64,000 bases of DNA from Fusibacter_A sp965140735 (GCA_965140735.1 OZ223306.1:1302001-1366000); one strand, 5' to 3'; positions 17,373 to 27,661 are shown, counted from the stretch's first letter. The notes: generated from the letters alone by a model not told the origin. Numbers and translations are program-made.

Positions 17373-18971
17373 TTATCCGTCCGCACGTGTAATACGAAGT
17401 TCTCTTTGAATCACTTCAGGCGAATGTTTAGAGCTGATTTCATATCTCAGCCTTCTAGGTTCTTTCTTAAAAACTAAATAGCTCGGAAGGGTTATCTGAG
17501 TCTTTAGATCAATTGAGCTTAAATGATAAGACAAAACATCAAATTCATCGTTTTGATCATAGTCATAACAAAAATAAGTTTCAATTCTTCTTCGATAAAT
17601 TTCATGATTATCTTTTGTATTTTGCTTTCTCATCAGACCATGATCCCCATAAAAAGATTTTTTTAATTTCATCGCATCTTCGGGATACGCATTAAAAGGT
17701 TCTATAGTATCAACTTGACGTGGTTTAAAGAACAACTCTACAGAAGGAATCATAAGATCTAGGATGCCTTCTCCAGGTACAGGCAAATTTTCTCGCCTAC
17801 ACAAATAGCCTTTATCAAAATACAACTTAACTTCGATTTCCTCGTCGTAGCTATTGCCCATATTGGTTACGACACAGTGTAAATAATACAGGGCGTCAAC
17901 CTCACTTAAGTAAGCATAGGATTCTTCATAGATGACTATACCCGCATACAAATCCATGAGTAAATGATATTTCTCCTTTTCATGCTCACTGCCAATCAAT
18001 TGAGACGATGCTATATTACCATATTGCGCGTTTCTAAGTGGATTAAGTCGTTCCATCAAATTGCCTAAATTGAAAAATTCAGCTATTTCGATCTTTTGAT
18101 CTACTGTCTCTAAATACTTAATAATAACACTTTGAATTTCAGCACTAATTTGTGCTGGCTCAGTCAGAAATGATTTTACAAGATTGGTATTGGGCAAATT
18201 TCTGATGGTTTGAGCTATTTTTTGAAGATTTTCGTTGTTTATTAGATTATCTTTAGAGTTGTTTTCTACCTCTATAGAATCATTTTCATCCATCTCTTTG
18301 AGCTCTGAATCTGCCTGTGACAACTGATAGGCATTGATTTTATGGATTAGATCATATGTTTTCTGCTTATAGTTCGTAATAAATTTAGAATAAATAAATC
18401 GATGCTTAAACAGCTTTGGTGTTTCGACAACTTGATCTTCTTTTACACACATAATTTTAAGGTCGCTCATCTTCGGTTCAGAAGAGATTTGAAGGGTGTG
18501 TAATTGCTCAACAAAATACAGGGTTAATTGATTCACAACATGTCTTTTGAAACTTTCCAAAGTATTATAGGTGTAGCAATTACTCATTTTTATATATTGA
18601 GATTTAAATTTTAAAATTTGTTTATATCGATCGGAATCCGTTTGTAGCGGACTCGCTTGACATTCACTAAAGTATAAAAAAATTGAATCTGGACTATCCA
18701 TATGTAGCTCAAATTCTTTTTTCATATTAGAAATAGAATCTTTATCAGAAGTTCCAAGTTGTGTCCAAAATACAGCTATTACAGCATCAAATTCTGAGAA
18801 TTTTTGTTTTGGATTATCAAATGACCAATATTGAATCTTAATATCTGCATTATTGATCACACCGTACATCTGATTAATGCTCTCAACAGCTTCTTGAATA
18901 ATATGCATTTCATGACTGACATCTACTGGAGTCACGACTAACAGCTTAAATTGTATTATTTGTTTAGGCAT
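17373..18971 (-). CDS. DUF4062-like protein, possible stress/defence sensor
   Basis: The 532-aa protein begins with a Rossmann-like domain (about 1-150): QFKLLVVTPVDVSHE, a central FDAVIAVFWTQLGTSDKDSI and FLYFSECQASPL. This pattern is like the DUF4062/TIR-related domains found at the N-terminus of STAND and other effectors, in which a variable large protein surveys stress. The remaining 380 residues are unrecognised, with no P-loop that I can see. ATG at 18971 follows AAAGGAG. It is monocistronic by appearance. Confidence 0.4.
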   Translation of the reverse strand: MPKQIIQFKLLVVTPVDVSHEMHIIQEAVESINQMYGVINNADIKIQYWSFDNPKQKFSEFDAVIAVFWTQLGTSDKDSISNMKKEFELHMDSPDSIFLYFSECQASPLQTDSDRYKQILKFKSQYIKMSNCYTYNTLESFKRHVVNQLTLYFVEQLHTLQISSEPKMSDLKIMCVKEDQVVETPKLFKHRFIYSKFITNYKQKTYDLIHKINAYQLSQADSELKEMDENDSIEVENNSKDNLINNENLQKIAQTIRNLPNTNLVKSFLTEPAQISAEIQSVIIKYLETVDQKIEIAEFFNLGNLMERLNPLRNAQYGNIASSQLIGSEHEKEKYHLLMDLYAGIVIYEESYAYLSEVDALYYLHCVVTNMGNSYDEEIEVKLYFDKGYLCRRENLPVPGEGILDLMIPSVELFFKPRQVDTIEPFNAYPEDAMKLKKSFYGDHGLMRKQNTKDNHEIYRRRIETYFCYDYDQNDEFDVLSYHLSSIDLKTQITLPSYLVFKKEPRRLRYEISSKHSPEVIQRELRITRADG

Positions 18972-19093
18972 TTTAACTCCTTTCAACTTTATCATGATAT
19001 ATACTCTATTCCATTTTAGCCCATCTTGAATTATTCGTATAGGATTGTTATCTCTTTTTAGTGAAATTTTAATCTAGCGGTATTATTGATATC

Positions 19094-19140
19094 AAAAAAG
19101 CGCTATTACGCATCTAAATTTTTAGATTTGTAATAACGCC
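19094..19140 (-). terminator. Intrinsic terminator after the tautomerase gene
   Basis: On the minus strand a GGCGTTATTAC/GCGTAATAGCGC stem (19100-19140) with an inner AT stem is followed by six T residues. It lies 35 bp past the tautomerase stop. Confidence 0.8.
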
Positions 19141-19174
19141 TTCTAAAGTGCCTTTATAACTTGATTGTTTTAAA

Positions 19175-19381
19175 CTATTTTTGATTTTCTCTTGAAACTC
19201 TCATTTCTTCTACTGTGGTTTTGCCTATACTAAGTGCATCTAAAGGCATCTCATGAATGACCACTGTGTGTGATTGTTCAGCTGCTCCAGTTACTGACAT
19301 TGAGGCATCCACTAATTTTTCAATAAGTGCTTTCTTTTTTTCTTTTGTCATTGGACCTACGGTAATGTTAATAAACGGCAT
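19175..19381 (-). CDS. 4-oxalocrotonate tautomerase-like protein
   Basis: A 68-aa protein whose catalytic Pro follows the initiator Met (MPFINITVGPMTKEKKKALIEKLV). The EQSHTVVIHEMP segment is typical of the DmpI/4-OT family. These hexameric enzymes interconvert enol and keto acids; the physiological substrate is unknown. It is followed by an intrinsic terminator and preceded by the AraC-type gene. Confidence 0.85.
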   Translation of the reverse strand: MPFINITVGPMTKEKKKALIEKLVDASMSVTGAAEQSHTVVIHEMPLDALSIGKTTVEEMRVSRENQK

Positions 19382-19460
19382 AATATCTCTCCTTTAATAA
19401 TTTATTGGGTTAATCCGATATTATCACCTATTAGACATTAATAATTGTACGGTTACGACA

Positions 19461-20294
19461 TTACTTAAAATCCATGTGTGACTTTAGCGCTGTTTTATTT
19501 TGACGAGCTTGCTTTGGTGTTTTACTCGTAAACTTTTTAAAGAACTTTGAAAAATGAGCTTGATCATAATAATTAGAATCATATGCAATGTCTGTCAGAT
19601 TTAAATGTGCATCATATAAAACCAATCTTGAGGCTTCTTGAAATTGCTTGATTTTATAAAAAGCACGTGGACTGGTCCCAATGTATTTATTAAACATGCG
19701 CTCAAGCGTTCTAAGCGTTATTGGATACGGCTTTATAAGCGCTTCGATATCCTCTCCATCTGAATCGCAAAGATCTATGAGCAATGGCATCGTCTCATCA
19801 TATTCTAACGGATTAGCTTCTAAGTATCTAAGTAATGCCGATTCTATTTTAAGGATTACAGCTTCTATTTTCTTGCTATCTGTTACGGACTCTATGCACG
19901 CTGTTATAGTCATAAGTTCATTCGCAAGCATTTCGTTCTCAAGTTCTAAGTCAACTAATTTGTTTTTATATTGTGAAAGCTCTTTTCTGATGAAAGGATA
20001 GAACCCCCAAGGTTTAAAGGTGATGCCTATACACTCTACATAACTATGTCGCACGACTTCAATCGCCGTATCTTTCATACCGCGGAAAAAAATTTGAGCG
20101 GCCTCTTCCAGCACCCCCTCTTTAAGTACATGATAATATCCACCCATAATAGGCATGATTAAATCAATATGATCCATCGGTAAAATTTGATAGCTTTCCT
20201 CATGATCTAATACACCTGCAGTTGTCCAATAATGGCTTATATAGCTTTTGAGTTTTGGGTTCACATGGTTATAAAATTTCATATCGATGGCCAT
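19461..20294 (-). CDS. AraC-family transcriptional regulator
   Basis: The 277-aa protein has a DUF6597-like N-terminal sensor domain and a C-terminal AraC helix-turn-helix (LNLTDIAYDSNYYDQAHFSKFFKKFTSKTPKQAR, about 235-270). The Y-x-S-x-x-Y-D-Q-A-H-F-S-K-x-F-K motif is diagnostic. It may control the adjacent tautomerase gene, 80 bp downstream; this is inference from position. Confidence 0.85.
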   Translation of the reverse strand: MAIDMKFYNHVNPKLKSYISHYWTTAGVLDHEESYQILPMDHIDLIMPIMGGYYHVLKEGVLEEAAQIFFRGMKDTAIEVVRHSYVECIGITFKPWGFYPFIRKELSQYKNKLVDLELENEMLANELMTITACIESVTDSKKIEAVILKIESALLRYLEANPLEYDETMPLLIDLCDSDGEDIEALIKPYPITLRTLERMFNKYIGTSPRAFYKIKQFQEASRLVLYDAHLNLTDIAYDSNYYDQAHFSKFFKKFTSKTPKQARQNKTALKSHMDFK

Positions 20295-20334
20295 AATGAG
20301 GGTTTCCTTTCAGTATGTAATAGAGATCACCTTT

Positions 20335-20580
20335 TTATAAAATAGCCTCGCCTCTAATCACAACACGTCCACAATCTGGACATCTTGCTTCAAATTTACG
20401 TGCTTTAGTTGTACCATAATCTAAAGTCCCCTCATTTGCCAAGACATAAACATTAGGATATATCACGTGCCAAAGTTCCTGACAAAGTGGTGGACAAATA
20501 TCATCGACAATAAAGACATCCCCCTTTTTATGATATTGACTTCTGCATTTGCTTTCTGTGATTTCTAATCTGACTTTCAT
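20335..20580 (-). CDS. TIGR04076-family small protein
   Basis: An 81-aa protein with the family pattern VxLxITESKC near the N-terminus, ICPPLCQELWHVIYP in the middle and ARCPDCGRVVIRGE at the C-terminus. The cysteines may bind a metal. Function of the family is unknown; members are common in anaerobes. Confidence 0.75.
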   Translation of the reverse strand: MKVRLEITESKCRSQYHKKGDVFIVDDICPPLCQELWHVIYPNVYVLANEGTLDYGTTKARKFEARCPDCGRVVIRGEAIL

Positions 20581-20646
20581 GTTTATTCTCCTTCAAGATT
20601 TTGTTTAGATAGTAGCTCTATTCCAATTTTATTCTAACGGTCTGTT

Positions 20647-21942
20647 TTATGCATCTAGTCCACAGGTGATATTTCGCCCTTCAGATTTTGCCTTATATAA
20701 ATTTTGATCAGCAGCATCCACTAAGTGGACAACAAGAGTTGAAATGGGTGGCGATTCATCTTTAATATAGGTCTCATTAAATTGAGCAATCCCTGCACTA
20801 ATGGTTATTTGAGTGTCATTATTACAGAGGTCCATCTGACAAATGCCTTTACGAATTTTCTCAGCAACAATAAACCCATTTTTTATGTCTGTATTAGGGA
20901 GAATCACCATAAATTCTTCGCCACCATATCTGCCAACGATATCTGTGCTCCTCGTCAATTGCTTTATGGTTTTTGAAATACCAACGAGTACTTCATCACC
21001 TTTCAAATGACCAAATTGATCATTAACTTTTTTGAAATGATCTACATCAAGAATGATGACAGAAAAACCGATCTTAGTTCTAAGAGTACGTCTGACTTCA
21101 TCTTCAAGTCTATCATACAAGTATCTATGGTTAAACAATCCCGTCAAACCATCTCTATCAACTTGATTCTGAAGTTCCTTAAATATTGAATTGTTCGGTT
21201 CTTTAATACCTTTCTCAATAAGTGCTTTATAAATATAATAAAAAGAGATAATTTTAAAGAAATGTCCAACCATATTTGAAAATCCATAATTGCTGATGTA
21301 AAAAGTAAACGACAGTTCAGAGAGAATGGTAAATATTATAGAAACTACAATATATTTGTATACAAGTTTATCAAAAGTACTTCTATAATAATAGGAAAAT
21401 GCCAATGAAATAATCAAAATAAGCGATATGATATATTCACTTATCACTTTAAAGAGTGTCAATCCAGTGCCATCAATAAAGCAAATCGGAAATATTCTCC
21501 AATAAAAAATAGATAGAATAATAATAGTGGTTACAATTAAGTAAACGGTAAAAATAATATAAGTATCTATTTTCTTTTTATAATTTAAAATTAGAAATGA
21601 AATAAAAAGCGTGATACTCTCAAGAAAGCGTGTCGCTATCCAGACTTGATTTGCATAGTAGTCATAATCCGTAAATATGTTCATCCCTTTATAAGAAAGC
21701 GTATGGAGCAAGTCTAAAAAACCTATAAACAAATATGCAATTCCAATAATCATCAAAAAATTATTTTTAATAAAAGCTTTAGAATTCCACGTGATTGAGA
21801 ATATCGTAAAAGCGATACATATACTAAAAATTTCCGAAATACTGTGAAAAAGCAAATAATTATAAGAACTGATCTTGCCTAAGAATATAAATATTATTAA
21901 GATAAATAATACACCTATTGATTTTGCCTTATTCAAGACCAT
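20647..21942 (-). CDS. Diguanylate cyclase with MASE3 membrane sensor
   Basis: The 431-aa protein has six or seven transmembrane helices in the first half, with MASE3-like features (FLDLLHTLSYKGMNIF, YDYYANQVWIATRFLES). A GGDEF domain follows (about 265-430): DGLTGLFNHRYL, DVDHFKKVNDQFGHLKGDEVL and active-site YGGEEF. It should make c-di-GMP in response to a membrane signal. ATG at 21942 follows GGAGGTG. Confidence 0.88.
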   Translation of the reverse strand: MVLNKAKSIGVLFILIIFIFLGKISSYNYLLFHSISEIFSICIAFTIFSITWNSKAFIKNNFLMIIGIAYLFIGFLDLLHTLSYKGMNIFTDYDYYANQVWIATRFLESITLFISFLILNYKKKIDTYIIFTVYLIVTTIIILSIFYWRIFPICFIDGTGLTLFKVISEYIISLILIISLAFSYYYRSTFDKLVYKYIVVSIIFTILSELSFTFYISNYGFSNMVGHFFKIISFYYIYKALIEKGIKEPNNSIFKELQNQVDRDGLTGLFNHRYLYDRLEDEVRRTLRTKIGFSVIILDVDHFKKVNDQFGHLKGDEVLVGISKTIKQLTRSTDIVGRYGGEEFMVILPNTDIKNGFIVAEKIRKGICQMDLCNNDTQITISAGIAQFNETYIKDESPPISTLVVHLVDAADQNLYKAKSEGRNITCGLDA

Positions 21943-22003
21943 GTATTCACCTCCAAAATATGATTTGTTCATTTTTCTTCTCTTTTATTATCTTTCTATT
22001 TTA

Positions 22004-22255
22004 TTATCTTTCTATGATTTTTTTTAAAGGTTTATATAAAGCGAGTAAAATTAGAAAAAGAATTACTTTTGCAAGAGCAAATATTATTGTAGGATTACGC
22101 ATCAGGAACATAACCGTAGAAGAATTAACATCGCCAATCACTCCGATACTTGAAGCTTCTGGCGATGATAATGTGCCTAAGAAAATGAACACCATCACAA
22201 TTATTAAAGATACTAGAAAATGCCTTTTAAAAGTCCATAATTTTATATTTTCCAT
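22004..22255 (-). CDS. Small two-helix membrane protein
   Basis: An 83-aa protein with hydrophobic segments at about 12-32 and 55-75, not recognised. The start at 22255 (MENIKLW) follows GAGAGGA; the longer frame would overlap the lipoprotein gene. It is 62 bp upstream of the MASE3-GGDEF gene on the same strand. Confidence 0.5.
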   Translation of the reverse strand: MENIKLWTFKRHFLVSLIIVMVFIFLGTLSSPEASSIGVIGDVNSSTVMFLMRNPTIIFALAKVILFLILLALYKPLKKIIER

Positions 22256-22274
22256 TTTATTCCTCTCTATCTTT

Positions 22275-22949
22275 TTAATAAATTTCACATCCGCCCCATT
22301 CAACAACGGTAAACCCGCTCCTACACCTTTGAGTTAATTCTTGTTCTTCAATTTCTATCGCTTCATCTATAGGTTTAAAAACCATGAACACGCGAATTAA
22401 ACAATCAGGCGTTGGTGTAATACTCAATTTTGCTTGCTCAGAATAAGTTTCCTCAGGGAAAGTAATTAGATTATATTTGTTTTTCTCCATCCTTGGAAGC
22501 CAATACACAATAAACTCATTATATTCTTTTGGTATTAAGCCTAGATAAGCTAATTTTTCTCTTAAGAATGCCACCGTGTCTTCACCACGTACAACAAAAC
22601 CCTTCTCTATTGTCCATTTATAATCTGATACGCCTTCCCAATATAAGTATGAATATTCGTGATGAGTTGCTACATCATGGAGTATACCATCTGGAGATGC
22701 TATGACATGCCATCCCTCATCGTATTTTGGATATGTACAAGTTAATTTACCCGAGTAATCTAGTTTCACACTAATTTCTGATTCAGATTCTGGATAGAGA
22801 TAGATCACTGGTTTTTCTGGTTTTTCATCTTTTACATCGTCATCTGAATCCGAGTTCTGATCTGCACATGCTGTTGCAAATATAATCGTTATTATAAATA
22901 CTGTTAATACCCATACCAAACGGTATTTTGAAATATAATGATTTAGCAT
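22275..22949 (-). CDS. Predicted exported protein with KPVIYLYPE motif
   Basis: A 224-aa protein. An N-terminal hydrophobic segment ends at ATACADQ, which could be an atypical lipobox (Cys near 28). An acidic linker and the segment KPVIYLYPESESEISVKLDY follow; this KPVIYLYP block recurs in a family of bacterial exported proteins of unknown role. It ends 20 bp before the small membrane protein gene. Confidence 0.65.
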   Translation of the reverse strand: MLNHYISKYRLVWVLTVFIITIIFATACADQNSDSDDDVKDEKPEKPVIYLYPESESEISVKLDYSGKLTCTYPKYDEGWHVIASPDGILHDVATHHEYSYLYWEGVSDYKWTIEKGFVVRGEDTVAFLREKLAYLGLIPKEYNEFIVYWLPRMEKNKYNLITFPEETYSEQAKLSITPTPDCLIRVFMVFKPIDEAIEIEEQELTQRCRSGFTVVEWGGCEIY

Positions 22950-23003
22950 AAGCTCACCTCTCTTTCATAAATTTAACGCTCCTGTAAATTAAAATAAATG
23001 TCT

Positions 23004-23900
23004 TCACTTATACGTACTCACTTTTTTTAAAAACCTTTCATAAGAATGTGATTGATCCCTATTTTCAATTACAATAAGCTTTTCCGATTCAATCATCTTA
23101 TCAATACGCAGCGCATACCATCTATCACTAACTCCCAATTGGTATTTACCCATAATATCAGCGATTAGTCGTGCTATAAGAAAAGTATCATCAGGTATCT
23201 TTTCTATGATTATGTGATCGTAGAATGTTTCTGGAGCCGAAATCAACTTGCCATTCACCACAGCCCTCAGTGGCGCATTTTCAGCTACCAGTTCACACCA
23301 ACGATTAGCAAATAAGTGCTTTTCATTTCGTGATAATGGTTTTTCTAAAGGCAAAAATGTGTAAAGTTGCCCCGGCCTTATCTCGCCCCAACTACTGTAA
23401 GTCACAATTTCATCTTCAGAAATAATTTTATATTCGGGTAAGGATACTACGCTTATTTCACAGTCCATATTTTTAAGCATGTTGCAGATATAATAAAAAC
23501 CGCAAATTGAATACGGAGCATTGCTTTTCCAAATGCGCACAGGGGTGCCTTCCCTTACTGCAGACAGCAATTTTTCAAGATCTTCACGTTGATTTTTGAA
23601 AAACTGTTCCTGTTCATTTGCATCAATATGATACTGTCCCCACAATTCTCGAAACATATTCTGACGTTCAACACCATCCACTTCACCTGAGATGTCACCC
23701 ATATCTAGCGAAAAGCCTACATAGACAACATCCTGAGAATTGCCACCAATAGCTTTACCTTTATGAAGTTCTTTTAATTCAGCTTTAGATGGCTTTTCAC
23801 CACTATAGGCACAGATGCCTGACTGCATTTTTTCCTCATCATAAATTTTTGCCAATTTCATAGATCCTTTTGCACTCTCACTAAATACAATTTCAAGCAT
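23004..23900 (-). CDS. DUF1835 domain protein
   Basis: A 298-aa protein with the DUF1835 layout: MLEIVFSESAKGSMKLA at the N-terminus, then VVYVGFSLDMGDISGE and VRIWKSNAPYSICGFYYICNML. A C-terminal DUF3658-like region includes PLRAVVNGKLISAPE and SDRWYALRIDKMI. Function is unknown. Confidence 0.7.
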   Translation of the reverse strand: MLEIVFSESAKGSMKLAKIYDEEKMQSGICAYSGEKPSKAELKELHKGKAIGGNSQDVVYVGFSLDMGDISGEVDGVERQNMFRELWGQYHIDANEQEQFFKNQREDLEKLLSAVREGTPVRIWKSNAPYSICGFYYICNMLKNMDCEISVVSLPEYKIISEDEIVTYSSWGEIRPGQLYTFLPLEKPLSRNEKHLFANRWCELVAENAPLRAVVNGKLISAPETFYDHIIIEKIPDDTFLIARLIADIMGKYQLGVSDRWYALRIDKMIESEKLIVIENRDQSHSYERFLKKVSTYK

Positions 23901-24001
23901 ATTAACCTCCTTGACTGTATTGAATTGTTATACCAGCTTCCACGTAAATTTCTCTAACAGCACAGGTTTCAAGTGATTTTGATACTTCCAGAGGTATCTC
24001 T

Positions 24002-24469
24002 TTACACCTTTGCATTTTCAATTAAATTTCTTGCAAATACTTTGGCTTCTTCACAATCACTTTTATTGGGTCTTCCTTTATTGATGCCACCTAATAAAAG
24101 TTTTGCGAAGCTATAGTTAATAAATCCCTTACAAGAGAATTCATCTACTATATCAAATCCTTTGCCTATTAGCATATCGTTCATGTTTTTGTGCACACTT
24201 TTTAAGCCAGAAGTTGATGTTGAAAATACAAAAGCTTTCTTATGATTTTGTATTTCAAAGTTATTCACCAACTCTAATAAACGCTTATGATGTTTTCCCT
24301 TATATATTCCTGAGCCAAATCCAATAATATCATATTCAAAAAGCATTTTCTTATGAAAATCTTTAGGCTCAATCACAACTGCATTCATTTCTTGAGATAA
24401 AACATTTGCTATTTTAAGCGTGTTTTTATGATGATAAGATGTACAAATAATCAACACTTTTTTATCCAT
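24002..24469 (-). CDS. Flavodoxin-family protein
   Basis: A 155-aa flavodoxin-like fold protein. VLIICTSYHHKNTLKIANVL is the FMN phosphate-binding loop region, and DIIGFGSGIYKGKHHKRLLELV and KAFVFSTSTSG are further family motifs. It may be an NAD(P)H-dependent FMN reductase or redox carrier. Confidence 0.75.
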   Translation of the reverse strand: MDKKVLIICTSYHHKNTLKIANVLSQEMNAVVIEPKDFHKKMLFEYDIIGFGSGIYKGKHHKRLLELVNNFEIQNHKKAFVFSTSTSGLKSVHKNMNDMLIGKGFDIVDEFSCKGFINYSFAKLLLGGINKGRPNKSDCEEAKVFARNLIENAKV

Positions 24470-24525
24470 TTAGCTCGCCTCCCAAATCTAAAAAGTTAAC
24501 CTATTTTCGGGTTGATATCCTATTC

Positions 24526-25452
24526 TCACAGTGCTCCCATAACCAACATCGTGTGAATATTATTGATCTCTACACTTTTTTCAAGTCCATAATTTATATT
24601 TGAAAATAAATGGGCTAAAGTTTCACTGGACCGCTGCCTACCACCTCGACATTCAACAGATAGTCTCAACCCGTGCATTATGATTTCTTTGGGGTCAAAT
24701 TCACTTATCAAAACATCTTCAATTATCAAAAATTTCGTATTACGGTCACAATGTTTTGAGCAATTGTGCAATATATTTAAGCATTTTACATCATCAAAAT
24801 CATGCAGCAAATTCATGATTATAATATAGTCGTATATTGCGTTAGGTAACATCAATTCAAAAACATTACCTTCTACAAATTTAATGTCCAGCTCATTTAT
24901 TTGTTTGTATTCATTGCCTACTCTACAAGGAATTTTAGTATCTACAACTGTGTAGAGGCATTCTTTATGCGCTGTAACAAGAGCTGTACCTAAACCACCA
25001 CTGTTTCCACCTAATTCCAACACTTTTTTATATGCTAAATCGATGTGTTTGGCAACCTCTTTTCCTAAGCTGAGTGTTATCGGAAAATTATATCTTGAAT
25101 AAATATCATATTCTGATTCGCCGATGCTATCAAAAAAAAACTGAGATTCACTAACTGATTTATCAAAAAGCGCTGTATAATGTCCATTTTGATTTTTATT
25201 AATGATGTGTTCCAGAATATGATCATGCTTTTCATTGTTTTCATTTGTCATCACAAAACCACTGCCGTCATAATCCAGTAGATTATTAACCACCAGTATT
25301 CTCATAACAGCTCTATATACACTTTCATTGATGCCTAATCTCTTCATTTCAGTCTCACTGATTTGGTCTGGTAAGTTTTGATCCATATACTTACTAATTC
25401 TATTGAAAAAATAGACGGCTTCGTATAACTCCATATAATTGTCATAATCCAT
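24526..25452 (-). CDS. SAM-dependent O-methyltransferase-like protein
   Basis: The 308-aa protein has a winged-helix-like N-terminus and a class I methyltransferase C-terminus: VLELGGNSGGLGTALV (SAM loop, about 148), YDYIIIMNLLHDFDD (about 215) and FLIIEDVL. The layout is that of the acetylserotonin/plant-type O-methyltransferase family. Substrate is unknown. Confidence 0.7.
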   Translation of the reverse strand: MDYDNYMELYEAVYFFNRISKYMDQNLPDQISETEMKRLGINESVYRAVMRILVVNNLLDYDGSGFVMTNENNEKHDHILEHIINKNQNGHYTALFDKSVSESQFFFDSIGESEYDIYSRYNFPITLSLGKEVAKHIDLAYKKVLELGGNSGGLGTALVTAHKECLYTVVDTKIPCRVGNEYKQINELDIKFVEGNVFELMLPNAIYDYIIIMNLLHDFDDVKCLNILHNCSKHCDRNTKFLIIEDVLISEFDPKEIIMHGLRLSVECRGGRQRSSETLAHLFSNINYGLEKSVEINNIHTMLVMGAL

Positions 25453-25508
25453 ATTTGCGCGTCAACTCCTTTACATGTGTTTCAGGGCAATTTTAAACGA
25501 TAATACCA

Positions 25509-25655
25509 CTATAAATTTAGGTACTGGTATCCCATCTTGTAGTAAAATTCATGAACGCTCTTGGATACTGGCACTTCTATGAGTTTACTCTCAAGACTCC
25601 AGTTATCGATTTCAAGTTTCTCCACTAATCTTTTCTCAATACCTATTCTTCTCAC
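25509..25655 (-). pseudogene. GNAT acetyltransferase C-terminal relic
   Basis: A short open stretch on the minus strand reads RRIGIEKRLVEKLEI... and ends ...SVHEFYYKMGYQYLNL-stop, matching motif A and the C-terminal FYxxxGY of GNAT proteins. The N-terminal half is absent or scrambled. The rest of the 25,453-26,137 gap holds no gene that I can see. Confidence 0.5.
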
Positions 25656-26137
25656 CTTTATTCATCTTGATCAATTAGAAATTTCGTTTGATCTCTAATG
25701 GCTATACACTTTTTATCAATTTCAGGAAATAAAAACTGCTCGCTGATCCCTAGTAATTCTAATTATTTCAATATTTTTCTTTTACTTTCTAGTCGCTACT
25801 TCTATTTCTAAACTGCTGAAATTTTCAAATGTCTATCAATACGTCCATCATTGTCATTAATATGTAACTGAAAAATATAGGCCTTCAATTGTTCAAACCA
25901 AATTTTCATTTCCAATCCCCATTTTTATAAAAAGTTTAGGACAATTCTTGCCTCTATTTTTGTGACCTTTTTTTAAATCTTCTCCAAAAGTATTTCTAAG
26001 AAATCACATATGGCATTATCACTATTATAACATTTAACATACCGGAATTATATCATATAAGGCGCTAAAAAAGTGGGATAGACTCAAATTTAATTATAGC
26101 CTTTTTGCTTACAATAAAACGCTAATGATTTTTAATA

Positions 26138-26181
26138 AAAAAGAACATCATTTCTTAGAATTTCTAAAAAACAATGTCCTT
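26138..26181 (-). terminator. Intrinsic terminator of the bgl operon
   Basis: On the minus strand an imperfect AGGACATT.../...GATGTTCT hairpin is followed by six T residues, starting 28 bp past the stop of the glucosidase gene. Confidence 0.7.
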
Positions 26182-26208
26182 CATTACATTTTAAATCCTT
26201 TTATTAGC

Positions 26209-27642
26209 TCATGCCAAATCGTTTCCATTCGATTCAATCAATTTTTTATACCAATAAAATGATTTCTTCTTTATCCGCTTATAGGTGCCAGCGCCTTCAT
26301 CATCCTTATCAACATAAACTAAACCGTATCTTTTCTTCATTTCTCCAGTACTTGAACTCACCAAATCAATAGCAGACCACATTGTATACCCCATCAAATC
26401 CACGTGATTTTCTACGGCTGCCTTCATTTCAATAATATGACTTCTCAAATAACTAATTCTATAATCATCATAAATATTACCATCAGCAGCTATTTGATCC
26501 ATAGCACCCAATCCATTTTCCACAACAAATAAAGGAATTCTATAGCGATCATAGATCTTGTTTAACGTATATCTTAAACCCTTTGGATCAATCTGCCACC
26601 CCCATTCGCTCATATTTAAATGGGGATTCTTCACACCGCCAAGCAAATTGCCTAGAGTAGTTTCATGCCCCTCTTCAGTGGTGACGCAATTGCTCATATA
26701 ATATGAAAATGAGTAAAAATCAACACATCCTTCTTGAAGCCTCTTATGATCATCGTCTTCAAAATTAATCTCAATATTGTTCTTCTTAAAATAATTAGAA
26801 ATATAATGGGGATATGCACCTTTTACTTGTACATCTGCACAAAAGTTATTGATGATATTATCCAATTCTTGCTGAAGCAGTAAATCTTCTGGCCTACACG
26901 TGAAAGGGTACATCGTAATATGCGCAATCATACAGCCCACTTTGAAATTGGGATTGATTTCATGTGCTGCTTTCACTGCTTTTGCACTTGCTAAAAAAAC
27001 ATGATGCAATGCTTGAAATCGCAATTGTATATGATCTAAGGGATTGGCGATATCCTCGTCTTCTTGATTCAACAACCCTAAAACCTCTAGGTTGCCCATG
27101 GGCATCGTCGCAAAATTGATTTCATTAAATGTCAGCCAATATTTCACTTTGCTCTTATACCGTTCAAACACAGTCCTAGCATAGCGTTCAAAGTAATCGA
27201 TAACATCACGGCTTGCAAACCCTTGATATGCTTTTACCAAATGATATGGCATTTCAAAATGACATAATGTGACAAGTGGCTCAATGCCATATTTATTACA
27301 CTCATCAAACACATCATCATAAAACTTCAGTCCTTCTTCATTAGGTTTTTCATCATCACCATTTGGGAAAATACGACTCCAAGCGATTGATAAACGAAAG
27401 ACTTTAAAACCCATTTCAGCAAATAATGCAATATCTTCTTTATAGTGGTGATAAAAATCCACTGCTTCATGACTTGGATAGTCTTCTTCGGGCAATATTT
27501 CGGATGTGAATTTTCTGTTTTTATGAATTGACCCTGCTATTATGTGATCGCATATACTATCCCTTTTACCACCGACATTCCAAGCACCTTCACACTGATT
27601 AGCCGCTACAGCACCACCCCATAAAAAATTTTTTGGAAACAT
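26209..27642 (-). CDS. 6-phospho-beta-glucosidase, GH1
   Basis: The 477-aa glycoside hydrolase family 1 enzyme begins FPKNFLWGGAVAANQCEGAW. The acid/base Glu is in WLTFNEINF (about 175) and the nucleophile Glu in FVVENGLGAMD (about 375). It hydrolyses phospho-beta-glucosides delivered by the upstream PTS transporter to glucose-6-phosphate and an aglycone or sugar. It is the last gene of a three-gene operon, 20 bp after the transporter gene. Confidence 0.92.
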   Translation of the reverse strand: MFPKNFLWGGAVAANQCEGAWNVGGKRDSICDHIIAGSIHKNRKFTSEILPEEDYPSHEAVDFYHHYKEDIALFAEMGFKVFRLSIAWSRIFPNGDDEKPNEEGLKFYDDVFDECNKYGIEPLVTLCHFEMPYHLVKAYQGFASRDVIDYFERYARTVFERYKSKVKYWLTFNEINFATMPMGNLEVLGLLNQEDEDIANPLDHIQLRFQALHHVFLASAKAVKAAHEINPNFKVGCMIAHITMYPFTCRPEDLLLQQELDNIINNFCADVQVKGAYPHYISNYFKKNNIEINFEDDDHKRLQEGCVDFYSFSYYMSNCVTTEEGHETTLGNLLGGVKNPHLNMSEWGWQIDPKGLRYTLNKIYDRYRIPLFVVENGLGAMDQIAADGNIYDDYRISYLRSHIIEMKAAVENHVDLMGYTMWSAIDLVSSSTGEMKKRYGLVYVDKDDEGAGTYKRIKKKSFYWYKKLIESNGNDLA

Positions 27643-27661
27643 TTTTTTCTCCTTTATCTGA

